NCBI GenBank assembly: GCA_016783965.1
Contig: JADHVO010000006.1
Coordinates: 285,559 to 349,558 of the forward strand
Reading direction: 5' to 3'
DNA length: 64,000 nt
Source of the DNA: Alphaproteobacteria bacterium
GTDB taxonomy: Bacteria > Pseudomonadota > Alphaproteobacteria > Micropepsales > Micropepsaceae
Both the position numbers and the translations under genes were made by a program. Shown here one piece after another: positions 53,728-62,378 of this stretch. Numbering within the stretch: position 1 is the stretch's first letter; each line of letters begins with the position of its first letter. The notes under the pieces were generated by a model, which saw only the letters and a list, made by a program, of their open reading frames with translations, was not told the origin of the DNA and ran no database searches.

Positions 53728-55227
53728 GTGGGTACGCACACTGTCATTACCATGCGCAATGCCATGCCGGCCGCCGCTGAGGTGGAGCGCTCGGATGCGC
53801 AGGCCAGCAACAGTGCGGCCAACCGGGAGTTCTACAAGTCGCGGGTGCCGATCCACCCAAAGCTCGTCCACGGCACCTATCGCAGGATCAAGTGGATCGT
53901 GATGGCGGTGACGCTTGCCATCTACTACGTCGTGCCCTGGATCCGCTGGGATCGCGGGCCGCATGCGCCGGACCAGGCGGTGCTGGTCGATCTTGCGCAC
54001 GAGCGGTTCTACTTCTTCTTCGTCGAGATATGGCCCCAGGAAGTCTATTACATTACGGGCCTGTTGATCCTTGCCGCCGTCGCTCTGTTCCTGGTTACGT
54101 CACTCTTCGGGCGTCTGTGGTGCGGCTATGCCTGCCCCCAGACCGTGTGGACCGACCTCTTCATCTATGTCGAAAATCTGATCGAAGGCGATCGCAACGC
54201 CCGTATCCGTCTCGCAGCGGGGCCGTGGACTGCAAGCAAGATCACCAAACGGGTCTCGAAGCACGCAACATGGCTCGTCATTGCAGTGCTGACGGGCGGC
54301 GCCTGGGTGTTCTATTTCACCGACGCGCCCGCCCTTGCCCATGACCTGATTGCGGGCTCGGCGCCGCTGGTCGCGTACGGCACCATCGCTGTGCTGACCT
54401 TCACGACCTACACGCTCGGCGGGATGATGCGCGAGCAGGTCTGCACCTATATGTGCCCATGGCCCCGCATCCAGGGCGCCATGATGGACAAGGAGTCGCT
54501 TCAGGTCACCTATCGCATCGACCGCGGCGAGCCGCGTGCCCATTATCGGAAGGGCGAGACCTGGGATGGTCGCGGCGACTGCATCGACTGCCGCCAATGC
54601 GTCGCGGTGTGCCCGATGGGCATCGACATCCGCGACGGCGCGCAGCTCGAATGCATCAATTGCGGCCTCTGCATCGACGCCTGCGATGACGTCATGCCGC
54701 GCATCGGCCGGCCGCTGAGGCTGATCGCCTATGACACCGACGCCAACGTCCTCCGCCGCCAACGGCACGAGAAGGAGCGGTTCCGCTTCGTGCGACCGCG
54801 CACCATCGGCTATGCGGCCGTGCTCGGCATTGTCTGCCTGATCATGCTCGGCGGGCTTGTGACGCGCAGCTCGATCGGCCTCGATGTCATCCGCGACCGT
54901 AATCCGAATTTTGTACAACTGGCCGACGGCTCGGTCCGCAATGCTTATACGCTCAAGCTGATGAACCGCGCCGACAAGCCGCGCGATTTCTACCTCACGC
55001 TCGACGGCGTTGATGACCGCAGGGTCAATATCATCGGTCTGGGCTTCGTGACGCTTCCGGTGAAGCTGTCGGTCGAGGCCGACAAGGTCCGCGCCGTACG
55101 TGTTCTGGTCACCGTGCCGCGCACGGGACTGCACGCCGGATCGCAGGACATCGAGTTCACCCTGCGGGACGCGAAGACCGGCGAGGATCGCAAGGCGGAT
55201 GCAGTCTTTATTTCGGGAGCGAACTGA
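53728..55227 (+). CDS. ccoG: CcoG/RdxA-type cupric reductase for oxidase assembly
   Basis: 499 residues from GTG 53728; an ATG at 53752 is the alternative. Five or so membrane helices, a Cys motif in WCGYACPQTVW and in CTYMCPWPRIQGA, two 4Fe-4S ferredoxin motifs (CIDCRQCVAVCPMG, CINCGLCIDACDDV), and a C-terminal Ig-like domain (about 380-499). CcoG reduces Cu(II) so that copper can be delivered to CcoN. First gene of the ccoGHIS assembly operon; overlaps ccoH by 1 nt. Confidence 0.95.
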   Translation: MGTHTVITMRNAMPAAAEVERSDAQASNSAANREFYKSRVPIHPKLVHGTYRRIKWIVMAVTLAIYYVVPWIRWDRGPHAPDQAVLVDLAHERFYFFFVEIWPQEVYYITGLLILAAVALFLVTSLFGRLWCGYACPQTVWTDLFIYVENLIEGDRNARIRLAAGPWTASKITKRVSKHATWLVIAVLTGGAWVFYFTDAPALAHDLIAGSAPLVAYGTIAVLTFTTYTLGGMMREQVCTYMCPWPRIQGAMMDKESLQVTYRIDRGEPRAHYRKGETWDGRGDCIDCRQCVAVCPMGIDIRDGAQLECINCGLCIDACDDVMPRIGRPLRLIAYDTDANVLRRQRHEKERFRFVRPRTIGYAAVLGIVCLIMLGGLVTRSSIGLDVIRDRNPNFVQLADGSVRNAYTLKLMNRADKPRDFYLTLDGVDDRRVNIIGLGFVTLPVKLSVEADKVRAVRVLVTVPRTGLHAGSQDIEFTLRDAKTGEDRKADAVFISGAN

Positions 55228-55706
55228 TGACGGGCACGCTTACCGGGCGCGGCGTTCTGGTCTGGCTCAGCAGCTTCTTTGCGGTGATCATTGCCGTCAA
55301 TGTTTACTTCATCGTGATGTCCGTCCAAACCTTCAGCGGTGAGGATGAGGAGAAGCCGTATCTCCAGGGCATCGAGTACAATGACACGCTCGCACGGCGG
55401 GCCGAGCAGCAGCGCCTGGGCTGGCAGGCGACGGTATCCGCGACACGCCTGTCGTCGGGCCATGTGCGGATCGCTGTCGTTCTGCACGATCGTGCCGCCA
55501 ACCCGTTGTCCGGCGTCTCGCTGACAGCCGAGCTCCGTCACCCTTCGGACGAAAATCGTGACCAGGCTCTGCGTTTGGCTTCGCCATCGCCCGGGCGATA
55601 CGAGGTCGACGCGGGCGCAATAAGTCGCGGTCGTTGGGACCTGCTTGTGAGATGTCCGTCGGTGAAGACGCCGTTCGAGGCCATGAGACAGCTATGGGTG
55701 CCCTAA
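55227..55706 (+). CDS. ccoH: cbb3 oxidase assembly protein FixH/CcoH
   Basis: 159 residues: transmembrane helix near the N-terminus (about 10-32) in the family context GRGVLVWLSSFFAVIIAVN, then the SGEDEEKPYLQGIEYNDTLA segment typical of FixH, and a beta-rich periplasmic domain. Starts at TGATG with the ccoG stop, and its last 13 nt overlap ccoI. CcoH joins the oxidase during assembly. Confidence 0.94.
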   Translation: MTGTLTGRGVLVWLSSFFAVIIAVNVYFIVMSVQTFSGEDEEKPYLQGIEYNDTLARRAEQQRLGWQATVSATRLSSGHVRIAVVLHDRAANPLSGVSLTAELRHPSDENRDQALRLASPSPGRYEVDAGAISRGRWDLLVRCPSVKTPFEAMRQLWVP

Positions 55707-57862
55707 CATTGCCGCTCGATGACTATTCGGCCTTCGTTCGCGCCGAAGCGGACGGAAGCTCGGCCATCGACGTTGCGGTCAAGGGTGCGCGTTGCGCCAA
55801 CTGTCTCGCCAAGATCGAAGGCGGTGTCAAAGCCATCTCGGGCGTGACGTCGGCGCGGCTCAATCTTTCGACCGGCAAGCTCCATGTCGCGTGGCGCGGG
55901 AACAAGGCCGCGCCCATCGCGATCATGCAGCGGCTGAGCGCGCTGGGCTACGAGGCCGCGCCCTTCGAAGCGGCGACCTCCCTCGGCGCCGACGAGAGCG
56001 AGGGCCGTACGCTCCTTCGCTGTGTCGCGGTCGCCGGCTTCGGAACGGTCTTCGTTGTCGGATTGACGGACGCCGTCTGGTACGGCGGCACCGAAATGAG
56101 CGCGTCGCTGCGCAACCTGTTCTTCGGCATCGCCGCGGCGATTTCGATCCCGGTCACGCTGTTCGCTGCCCAGCCCTTCTTTGCCTCCGCCTTCAAGGCG
56201 CTGTCGAAACGGCAAACCAACATGGACGTGCCGATCGCGCTCGCCATTTTGCTGGCGCTGGGCCTCAGCGTCTATCAGACGGCTACGCACGCGGCGCACA
56301 CCTACTTCGATGCCGCCGTGATGCTCGCATTCCTGTTGCTGATCGGCCGCTATCTGGACTTCCAGCTGCGATACCGCGCCCGTAGCGCCGCGCAGCACCT
56401 TGTGACTTTGCAGTCTGCGCTTGCCCGTCGGGTCAAGCCGGACGGTGAGGTCGAAACGGTTGCGGCCCGCGAGATCAATGCCGGCGACCGCATAGTGCTG
56501 GCCTCCGGCGAACGCGTACCGGCAGATGGTGCCCTCGAAACCGCTACGGAAGCAGACATCTCTCTGGTCACCGGCGAGAGCGTGCCGGTTGGCTTCCATG
56601 CCGGCGACGTCGTTCGCGCCGGATCCATCATTACCGGCGTATCGGTCGTCATGAAGGCGACCGCGCGAGTCGACGACTCGCTCGTCGCCGATCTTGCACG
56701 CCTGCTGGAAGCCGGCCAGCAGACGCGCAGCGTGTACGTCCGCCTCGCCGACCGCGCAGCCCGCGCCTACGTTCCCCTCGTCATGGGGTCGTCCCTGCTC
56801 GTCTTCGCCGGTTGGATGCTGGCTGGTGGCCCGGTATCGGCGGCGATGACCAATGCGATCGCCGTGCTGATCATCACCTGTCCCTGCGCGCTCGGCCTTG
56901 CCGTTCCGGCGGTGCAGATCGTCGCGACAGGTCGGCTGTTCCATCGCGGCGTATTCGTGAAGTCTGGCGATGCGCTGGAGCGCCTGGCCGAGGTAGACAC
57001 CGCCGTCTTCGACAAGACCGGCACGCTGACCTTCGGCGCGCCCGTATTGGAGAACGCCCATGACCTTCCGCCGGGCGTACTGGAGGCCGCGGCCAGGCTC
57101 GCACGCGCCAGCCGTCATCCGATGGCCCGTGCCCTCGCAGCTGCCGCAGACCCGGGTTCCGTCGCGTCCGGCGTCCGCGAAGTGCCTGGCGCGGGGCTGG
57201 AATCGAACGCCGGCGGCAGAACCCAACGCCTCGGGAACGCAGCTTGGTGTGGCGTCACGCATGCGGCGCCGGGCGGGCTGTGGTTCCGCGACGGCGAGGC
57301 GGCACCGGTCCTGTTCCTGTTCCGCGATCACATCCGCCCGGAGACGCGCGCCATGATCGACAACCTCGCCGCGCGCGGCATCGCGCTGGAGATGCTGACC
57401 GGCGACCAGGCGCCGGCCGCAGAGACAATCGCCACCGAAGCCGGCATCGTGCGCTGGGCGGCCAAGGTCGGTCCGGAGGATAAGGCGGCGCGCATCCAAC
57501 AGCTTCGGCAGCAGGGTCATCGTGTCCTGATGGTGGGCGACGGGATCAACGACGCCGGCGCCTTGGCGCTGGCGCATGTCTCGATCGCGCCGGGCTCTGC
57601 CGCCGACGTGAGCCAGCGCGCGGCCGATCTTGTCCTGCGCGGTGACACGATGACGCCGATCGTCGAAGCCGTGGATGTCGCTCGCAAGGCGCGGCGGCTG
57701 GTGCTTGAGAACTTCGCGTTCGCTGCGATCTACAACCTCGCCGCGATTCCGCTGGCCGCGCTCGGCCTCGTCACGCCGCTGATCGCGGCGGTCGCGATGG
57801 CGGGATCGTCGCTGATCGTGACTTTGAACGCACTGCGCCTGGCGCAGGGAGGCGCGCGATGA
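55694..57862 (+). CDS. ccoI: Copper-translocating P-type ATPase CcoI/FixI
   Basis: 722 residues. N-terminal metal-binding domain with GARCANCLAKIEG, membrane helices, actuator-domain TGES in SLVTGESVPVGF, ion-site CPC in IITCPCALGLAVP, phosphorylation motif FDKTGTLT, HP motif in ASRHPMA and hinge VGDGINDAGAL. It exports or handles Cu(I) for cbb3 maturation. Start ATG 55694 lies inside ccoH; its end overlaps ccoS by 4 nt. Confidence 0.95.
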   Translation: MGALTLPLDDYSAFVRAEADGSSAIDVAVKGARCANCLAKIEGGVKAISGVTSARLNLSTGKLHVAWRGNKAAPIAIMQRLSALGYEAAPFEAATSLGADESEGRTLLRCVAVAGFGTVFVVGLTDAVWYGGTEMSASLRNLFFGIAAAISIPVTLFAAQPFFASAFKALSKRQTNMDVPIALAILLALGLSVYQTATHAAHTYFDAAVMLAFLLLIGRYLDFQLRYRARSAAQHLVTLQSALARRVKPDGEVETVAAREINAGDRIVLASGERVPADGALETATEADISLVTGESVPVGFHAGDVVRAGSIITGVSVVMKATARVDDSLVADLARLLEAGQQTRSVYVRLADRAARAYVPLVMGSSLLVFAGWMLAGGPVSAAMTNAIAVLIITCPCALGLAVPAVQIVATGRLFHRGVFVKSGDALERLAEVDTAVFDKTGTLTFGAPVLENAHDLPPGVLEAAARLARASRHPMARALAAAADPGSVASGVREVPGAGLESNAGGRTQRLGNAAWCGVTHAAPGGLWFRDGEAAPVLFLFRDHIRPETRAMIDNLAARGIALEMLTGDQAPAAETIATEAGIVRWAAKVGPEDKAARIQQLRQQGHRVLMVGDGINDAGALALAHVSIAPGSAADVSQRAADLVLRGDTMTPIVEAVDVARKARRLVLENFAFAAIYNLAAIPLAALGLVTPLIAAVAMAGSSLIVTLNALRLAQGGAR

Positions 57863-58011
57863 GTGAAATGGCCGTCTTTATCGCCGCCGCGCTCGGTTTG
57901 GGCCTGGTATCGCTCGGCATCCTGCTCTGGACACTGCAAAGCGGCCAATACGACGATCTTGAGGGCGACGCAGCGCGAATCCTGATCGACGACGACGCCG
58001 GGCCGCCATGA
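57859..58011 (+). CDS. ccoS: cbb3 oxidase maturation protein CcoS
   Basis: 50 residues: membrane helix (about 4-24: MAVFIAAALGLGLVSLGILL), then WTLQSGQYDDLEGDAARILIDDD, the QYDDLEGDA core of CcoS being diagnostic. Overlaps the ccoI stop (ATGA) and the next gene's ATG. Required for cofactor insertion into CcoN. Confidence 0.95.
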   Translation: MSEMAVFIAAALGLGLVSLGILLWTLQSGQYDDLEGDAARILIDDDAGPP

Positions 58012-58685
58012 CGAACATCGTTTTTCACTCCATGCCCGACAGCGCTTATCTGTGGACCGCGATGCACGTCGCGGATGAGAAAGGTGCGGTCTACACCTTT
58101 CAGCCGCTGGTCTATCGCTCGGACGAGCACTTGCGCCTGCATCCGTTCGGCAAGATGCCGGTCATGCAGCATGGTGAATTCTGGCTCTACGAGACGGCTG
58201 CGATCGCGCACTACATCGACAGGGCCTTCGTCGGTCCGGCGCTCCAGCCGGATGCGCCGCGCGGCCAGGCGGATGTCATCCGCTGGATCAGCATCGTGAA
58301 CAACTACGTTTTCCCGGTGATGAACCGCTTCACCAAGGAGCGGCTGGTTCGTCCGGCATGGGGCTTCGAACCCGACAAGGCGTTCATCGACAGCGCGCGC
58401 GAGCCCCTGCTCGTGCAGACGAGGCTTATCGAAGAAGCCGTGGCGGCGGGCGGCTTTCTTGTCGGCAGCGAACTGACGCTCGCCGACTGCTTCCTCCTTC
58501 CGCATCTGCTGTTCTTCAGTCTCACGCCGGAGGGGCGTGACCTCACGGCGCGTCTTCCCAACGCGCGCGCCTGGCTCGACCGCATGACGCAACGGCCCGC
58601 CCTCGCTCAGAGCCCGATGATGGCGGCCTTTGCAGCCATGTCGGCCGGTGCCGACCGCGCCGGCGCCGCGCGCTGGGCCGCCTGA
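58008..58685 (+). CDS. Glutathione S-transferase family protein at the end of the cco operon
   Basis: 225 residues. Thioredoxin-like N-terminal domain (TNIVFHSMPDSAYLWTAMHV, then the glutathione-site pattern GKMPVMQHGEFWLYETAAIAHYI) and an all-helical C-terminal domain with LTLADCFLLPHLLF. The ATG overlaps ccoS by 4 nt, so it is translationally coupled to the oxidase maturation genes, which is not the usual operon ending. A role in stress protection or copper/thiol chemistry for assembly is conceivable but not shown. Confidence 0.9.
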   Translation: MTNIVFHSMPDSAYLWTAMHVADEKGAVYTFQPLVYRSDEHLRLHPFGKMPVMQHGEFWLYETAAIAHYIDRAFVGPALQPDAPRGQADVIRWISIVNNYVFPVMNRFTKERLVRPAWGFEPDKAFIDSAREPLLVQTRLIEEAVAAGGFLVGSELTLADCFLLPHLLFFSLTPEGRDLTARLPNARAWLDRMTQRPALAQSPMMAAFAAMSAGADRAGAARWAA

Positions 58686-58695
58686 TTTCCCGCGC

Positions 58696-58709
58696 TTGAT
58701 TTGGATCAA
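58696..58709. promoter_or_regulatory. FNR/FixK box TTGATTTGGATCAA
   Basis: Perfect TTGAT-N4-ATCAA in the 97-bp gap after the GST gene, 73 nt before the second monooxygenase ATG. Confidence 0.78.
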
Positions 58710-58782
58710 CGAAGGCTACTGGAGCTGACTGACAATATGTCAGTGGCGCGGATGACGGCGCCGACTGGGTGAGGAAGACGAG

Positions 58783-60282
58783 ATGAGCGCGACTGCTACG
58801 TTGGAACGGCCTGCCACCGAAACGAAAGCCGAGCATTTCGACGTGCTGATCGTCGGTGCGGGGATTTCGGGCATTGGCGGCGCCTATCACCTCACCAAGC
58901 AATGTCCGAAGAAATCGTTCGTCGTTCTCGAAGCGCTCGAAGACTTCGGCGGCACATGGCTGATGCACAAGTATCCCGGCATCCGCTCGGACAGCGACCT
59001 TTACACCTTCGGATACCGGTTCAAGCCATGGGTCGGTGCGCCGATCGCGACGGCCGACGAGATCCGCAAATACATGGGCGAGGTGATCGCGGAAAACGAT
59101 CTCTCCCGGCACATCCGCTACAACCACAAGATCCTGTCGGCGTCCTGGTCGCGAAAAGAGGCCCGCTGGACGATCACCGCGCAGGTCGGTGACGCGCGGA
59201 AGATCTTTACCGCCAATTTCCTTTGGATGTGCCAGGGCTATTACCGCCACAGCGAGGGCTACACGCCGCAGTGGAAGGGGATGGGCCGGTTCAAGGGCAG
59301 GATCGTGCATCCCCAGACATGGCCGGAAGACCTCGACTACAAGGGCAAGCGCGTCATTGTGATCGGCTCCGGCGCCACGACCGCGACCCTCGTGCCGGCG
59401 ATTGCTGGCGATTGCGATCATGTCACCGTGCTCCAGCGCTCGCCCACCTATTTCATCCCGGGGCGCAACGCCAACGACCTCGCCGATCAGCTCCGCCAGC
59501 TTGAGGTCGACGAGAGCTGGATCCACGAGATCGTGCGGCGCCAGATCCTGTTCATGCAGGACGCGTTCACCAAGCGCTCGGTGACCGAACCGGAGCAGGT
59601 CAAGAAGGAGCTGCTCGCCGGCGTGCGCGCCTATCTGGGCGACGACTACGATATCGACACCCACTTCACGCCCAGGTATCGCCCCTGGCGCCAGCGCATT
59701 GCCTTCGTGCCCGATGGCGACATTTTCAAGGGCATCACCGCCGGCAAGGCCGATATCGTCACCGACGAGATCGAGACCTTCACCGAGGACGGAATCCTCA
59801 CGCAATCGGGCAAGGAGCTGAAAGCCGACATCATCATAACGGCGACCGGCTTCAATCTCAGCGTGCTGGGCGACATCGATTTCACGATTGACGGGCGCAA
59901 GCTCGACTTCGCCAAGACTGTCACCTATCGCGGTATGATGTTCACCGGCGTGCCGAACATGGTGTGGGTGTTCGGTTATTTCCGTGCGAGCTGGACGCTG
60001 CGTGCCGATCTGGTCGCGGACTTCGTCTGCCGGCTCCTGAACCACATGGCCGCGAAGGGCAAGCAACGCGTCGAAGTCGCGTTGCGTCCCGAGGACAAGG
60101 ACATGCCGCTCTCGAGTTGGATGGATCCGGAGAATTTCAACCCTGGCTACCTGATGCGCGGCATGCACCTGCTGCCGCAACGCGGCGAGAAGCCCGAATG
60201 GCAACACAGCCAGGATTACTGGCGCGAGCGCAAGGAGCTCCCGTTCATCAATCTGGACGACGCCGCGTTCGTTTACGGCTAG
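58783..60282 (+). CDS. Flavin-dependent monooxygenase, type I Baeyer-Villiger family (copy 2)
   Basis: 499 residues. FAD site GAGISGIGGAYHL, NADPH site GSGATTATLVPAIAG and the fingerprint FKGRIVHPQTWP (FxGxxxHxxxWP). Closely patterned on the copy at 7505-8995, with shared GIRSDSDLYTFGYRFKPW-type segments, but clearly diverged. It follows a perfect FNR/FixK box, so an oxygen-using enzyme is apparently induced under low oxygen. Substrate unknown. Confidence 0.9.
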   Translation: MSATATLERPATETKAEHFDVLIVGAGISGIGGAYHLTKQCPKKSFVVLEALEDFGGTWLMHKYPGIRSDSDLYTFGYRFKPWVGAPIATADEIRKYMGEVIAENDLSRHIRYNHKILSASWSRKEARWTITAQVGDARKIFTANFLWMCQGYYRHSEGYTPQWKGMGRFKGRIVHPQTWPEDLDYKGKRVIVIGSGATTATLVPAIAGDCDHVTVLQRSPTYFIPGRNANDLADQLRQLEVDESWIHEIVRRQILFMQDAFTKRSVTEPEQVKKELLAGVRAYLGDDYDIDTHFTPRYRPWRQRIAFVPDGDIFKGITAGKADIVTDEIETFTEDGILTQSGKELKADIIITATGFNLSVLGDIDFTIDGRKLDFAKTVTYRGMMFTGVPNMVWVFGYFRASWTLRADLVADFVCRLLNHMAAKGKQRVEVALRPEDKDMPLSSWMDPENFNPGYLMRGMHLLPQRGEKPEWQHSQDYWRERKELPFINLDDAAFVYG

Positions 60283-60856
60283 TCGCGCCGAGGCTGCATT
60301 TCTTCCAAGTGACCGAACTCGCGGAGTGCGGGCGTAAAGTTGACGCGGTCGTGATTTGACTCGACCTGGTTTCGCGAGCGCAAGTGCCTGCAGGTCGGAC
60401 GTCCGCGCTCTGGCGGGGGCGCGGCGGGTGGTCTCCGACAATGTCGATCGGAGGCGTCCTGTACTCTTCGCGGGGTGATCGGCGCCATTGTGCAAGGTGG
60501 GGGCAGATGATCGGGGATCTGCCTAGCTACGGGCCCGTGCAATCGTTGCGGCCAACCGATCCCTGTTCACAGTCTTCAAGACACAGCCGAGAGCCTCGAT
60601 CGCTCGCAGAACCAGTGCCTCGTGCGAAGTGACCAAGATCACACGCGCCGCCTGGCCGCCAAGATGCCCGTCTTTGCGTCCAGTGGGGCGGGCCAACGCT
60701 AAGGAATCCAAATCTGAGACCGAACGGAACTTCAGCACTCGATGAATACTTGCCGCTTGAAATAGCGAGACAAAGTAGAGAAGATAAACGTCTTCGGACC
60801 TGCTTGGCTATATTAGGTCGCGAAAGTCTGACGGCGAGCTGTTTCGTGGAGAAAGC
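60283..60856. other. Gene-poor region before the truncated sensor
   Basis: No intact gene. A minus-strand frame 60523-60738 contains HEALVLRAIEALGCVLKTVN, which resembles the end of a LytTR-type receiver (compare RAFEA..DYLLKPV-type sequences), but lacks the acidic pocket and a DNA-binding domain. It may be a decayed fragment. The 60700-60850 part is AT-richer and probably carries the promoter of the sensor gene. Confidence 0.3.
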
Positions 60857-61705
60857 GTGCTGAAGGACATGGATGCGCTCTTCGGCGCACTGATCGATAC
60901 GGCGGTCGATGGCATCATCGTAATTGATGCTGCGGGAACGGTGCAGGTTTACAACGACGCGTGCGAGCGCCTCTTTGGCTATCCGAGATCAGAGGTCGTC
61001 GGCCAAAACGTCAAGTTGCTGATGCCGGCGCCGTATCACGATGGGCATGACGGATATCTCGCGAACTACCGCGCAACCGGCGAGAAGCGCATCATCGGCC
61101 TTGGCCGCGAGGTGGTCGGCCGTCGGAAAGATGGGTCCACATTCCCGATGTACCTCTCCGTTGGCGAGGGTACGCTCGATCACGGGCAGATCTTCGTCGG
61201 CATTATCCACGACCTGACCCAGCGCAACGAAGCGACCGAAGCGATTCGCGAGCGCGAAGCGCGACTGAGCTCGATCTTGGACACCGTTCCAGACGCGATC
61301 GTCACCATCGACGAGATGGGCACGATCGAGTCCTTCAGCCCCGCTGCCTCTCGCCTGTTCGGCTATGCACCGGCAGAGGTCATCGGCAAGAACGTCAAGA
61401 TTCTCATGCCGGCACCGTATCGGGAACAGCACGACGCCTACCTGGCTGCTTACCGCAAGACCGGGGTCAAAAAGATCATCGGCATCGGCCGCGTCGTTGT
61501 GGGCCAGCGCCGAGACGGCAGCACCTTTCCCATGGAGCTGGCGGTTGGAGAGATCAGTGGCGGAAGGCGAAGGCTTTTCACGGGCTTTGTGCGTGACATC
61601 ACCGAGCGGCAGAGCGCGTTGCCGCGGTGCCGGCACGTGTTGAGCAAGACGTTGATCTCCCCCTCTTCACCTCGGACGACGATGACCTGGTCCTCGCCGA
61701 TGTAG
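60857..61705 (+). pseudogene. Truncated FixL-like PAS-PAS sensor
   Basis: Two FixL-type PAS domains are intact: residues 5-120 and 130-250, each with the IIGxGR...[14 protein letters not shown] core. Homology stops at RDITERQ (61612), exactly where FixL proteins continue into the DHp helix. From there the frame runs antisense through a Rieske oxygenase gene for 31 codons and ends at 61705. Kinase domains are absent. The heme-ligand position is Arg78 in the first PAS (EKRIIGLGR) and Lys in the second (VKKIIGIGR), so heme binding as in FixL is not expected. Confidence 0.75.
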
Positions 61706-61908
61706 TTGATGAGGTAGTCGCCGGAATTCTTGAGCTGGGACTCATGACACATAAAGTTCCAGCCGCGCGCGAAGATACGTTCAAGCTCCAGGCGATAGAT
61801 CGACTCGTCCGACAACACCCGCCGGTCGAGCCAACCGGTAGTAGGATCGAACAAGCCTCGAATGCCGTCGGGCGTCCAATTGTTGTCGATGGTTTCCCTC
61901 ATATTCAT
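61606..61908 (-). pseudogene. 5' fragment of a Rieske-type aromatic dioxygenase alpha subunit
   Basis: The ATG at 61908 has an excellent ribosome site (AAGGGAGAGAG). The first ~101 residues read as a ring-hydroxylating oxygenase N-terminus, with SIYRLELERIFARGWNFMCH and the Rieske half-motif [11 protein letters not shown] (Cys-x-His). After Arg101 the homology ends at the junction with the PAS sensor. The second Rieske half (Cys-x2-His) and the catalytic iron domain are missing. Confidence 0.75.
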
Positions 61909-62152
61909 GGCGTCTCTCTCCCTTGGCCTCTTTTCGAGACTGTTCTTATTGGACGGGCTTTATTGCGCTCGCTTCACCTGCTTGTGGCCCCAGACGCTAG
62001 GTTTGTCGTGGCGCGCGACGTGCCACTTCGCGTCATCGACTTCGCGTGCCCCCCAACCATAGGCCCTGAGCCTATGCTGAGCCTACAGCTAGGCACGCTG
62101 CTTCAAACCCGCTGCGATTCCCGCTGCGAACAACGCAAGAAAGGCAAGGAAA

Positions 62153-62215
62153 TGGCGGAGCCGGAGGGATTCGAACCCTCGATACGGCTTTTCAACCGTA
62201 TAACGGTTTAGCAAA
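62153..62215 (-). other. 3' fragment of tRNA-Ser(GCU), probable integration (att) site
   Basis: Reading the minus strand gives TTTGCTAAACCG (anticodon loop with GCT), a long variable arm, the T-arm GGGTTCGAATCCC and an encoded 3' CCA. The sequence upstream of the anticodon loop does not form the matching stem or a D-arm, so only the 3' 63 bp of the gene are present. This is the usual footprint left where an element has integrated in a tRNA 3' end, and an integrase gene begins 164 bp to the right. Confidence 0.75.
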
Positions 62216-62378
62216 ATCGGCGGGCGGAAAATTGATACCTGCTCATGCCGCTTCATAGCGACCCTTAAGTCTCTGTATCTCTTGTAGTTTTGGCTGCTTT
62301 CGGTGTGCATGCCGGCGCACTCGAAATCAGGCGTGCGCGGCCTATGCGCGAGACTATGGCGAGACTACGGAGTGACCA

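Noticed and set aside
55703..57577. 624-codon open frame opposite ccoI
   Set aside because: Same reason: low-complexity Arg/Gly/Asp shadow with no domain, opposite a complete P-type ATPase.
62153..62215. Complete tRNA-Ser gene
   Set aside because: The 5' half (acceptor strand, D-arm, 5' anticodon stem) is not present next to the 3' half, so it is treated as an att-type fragment.
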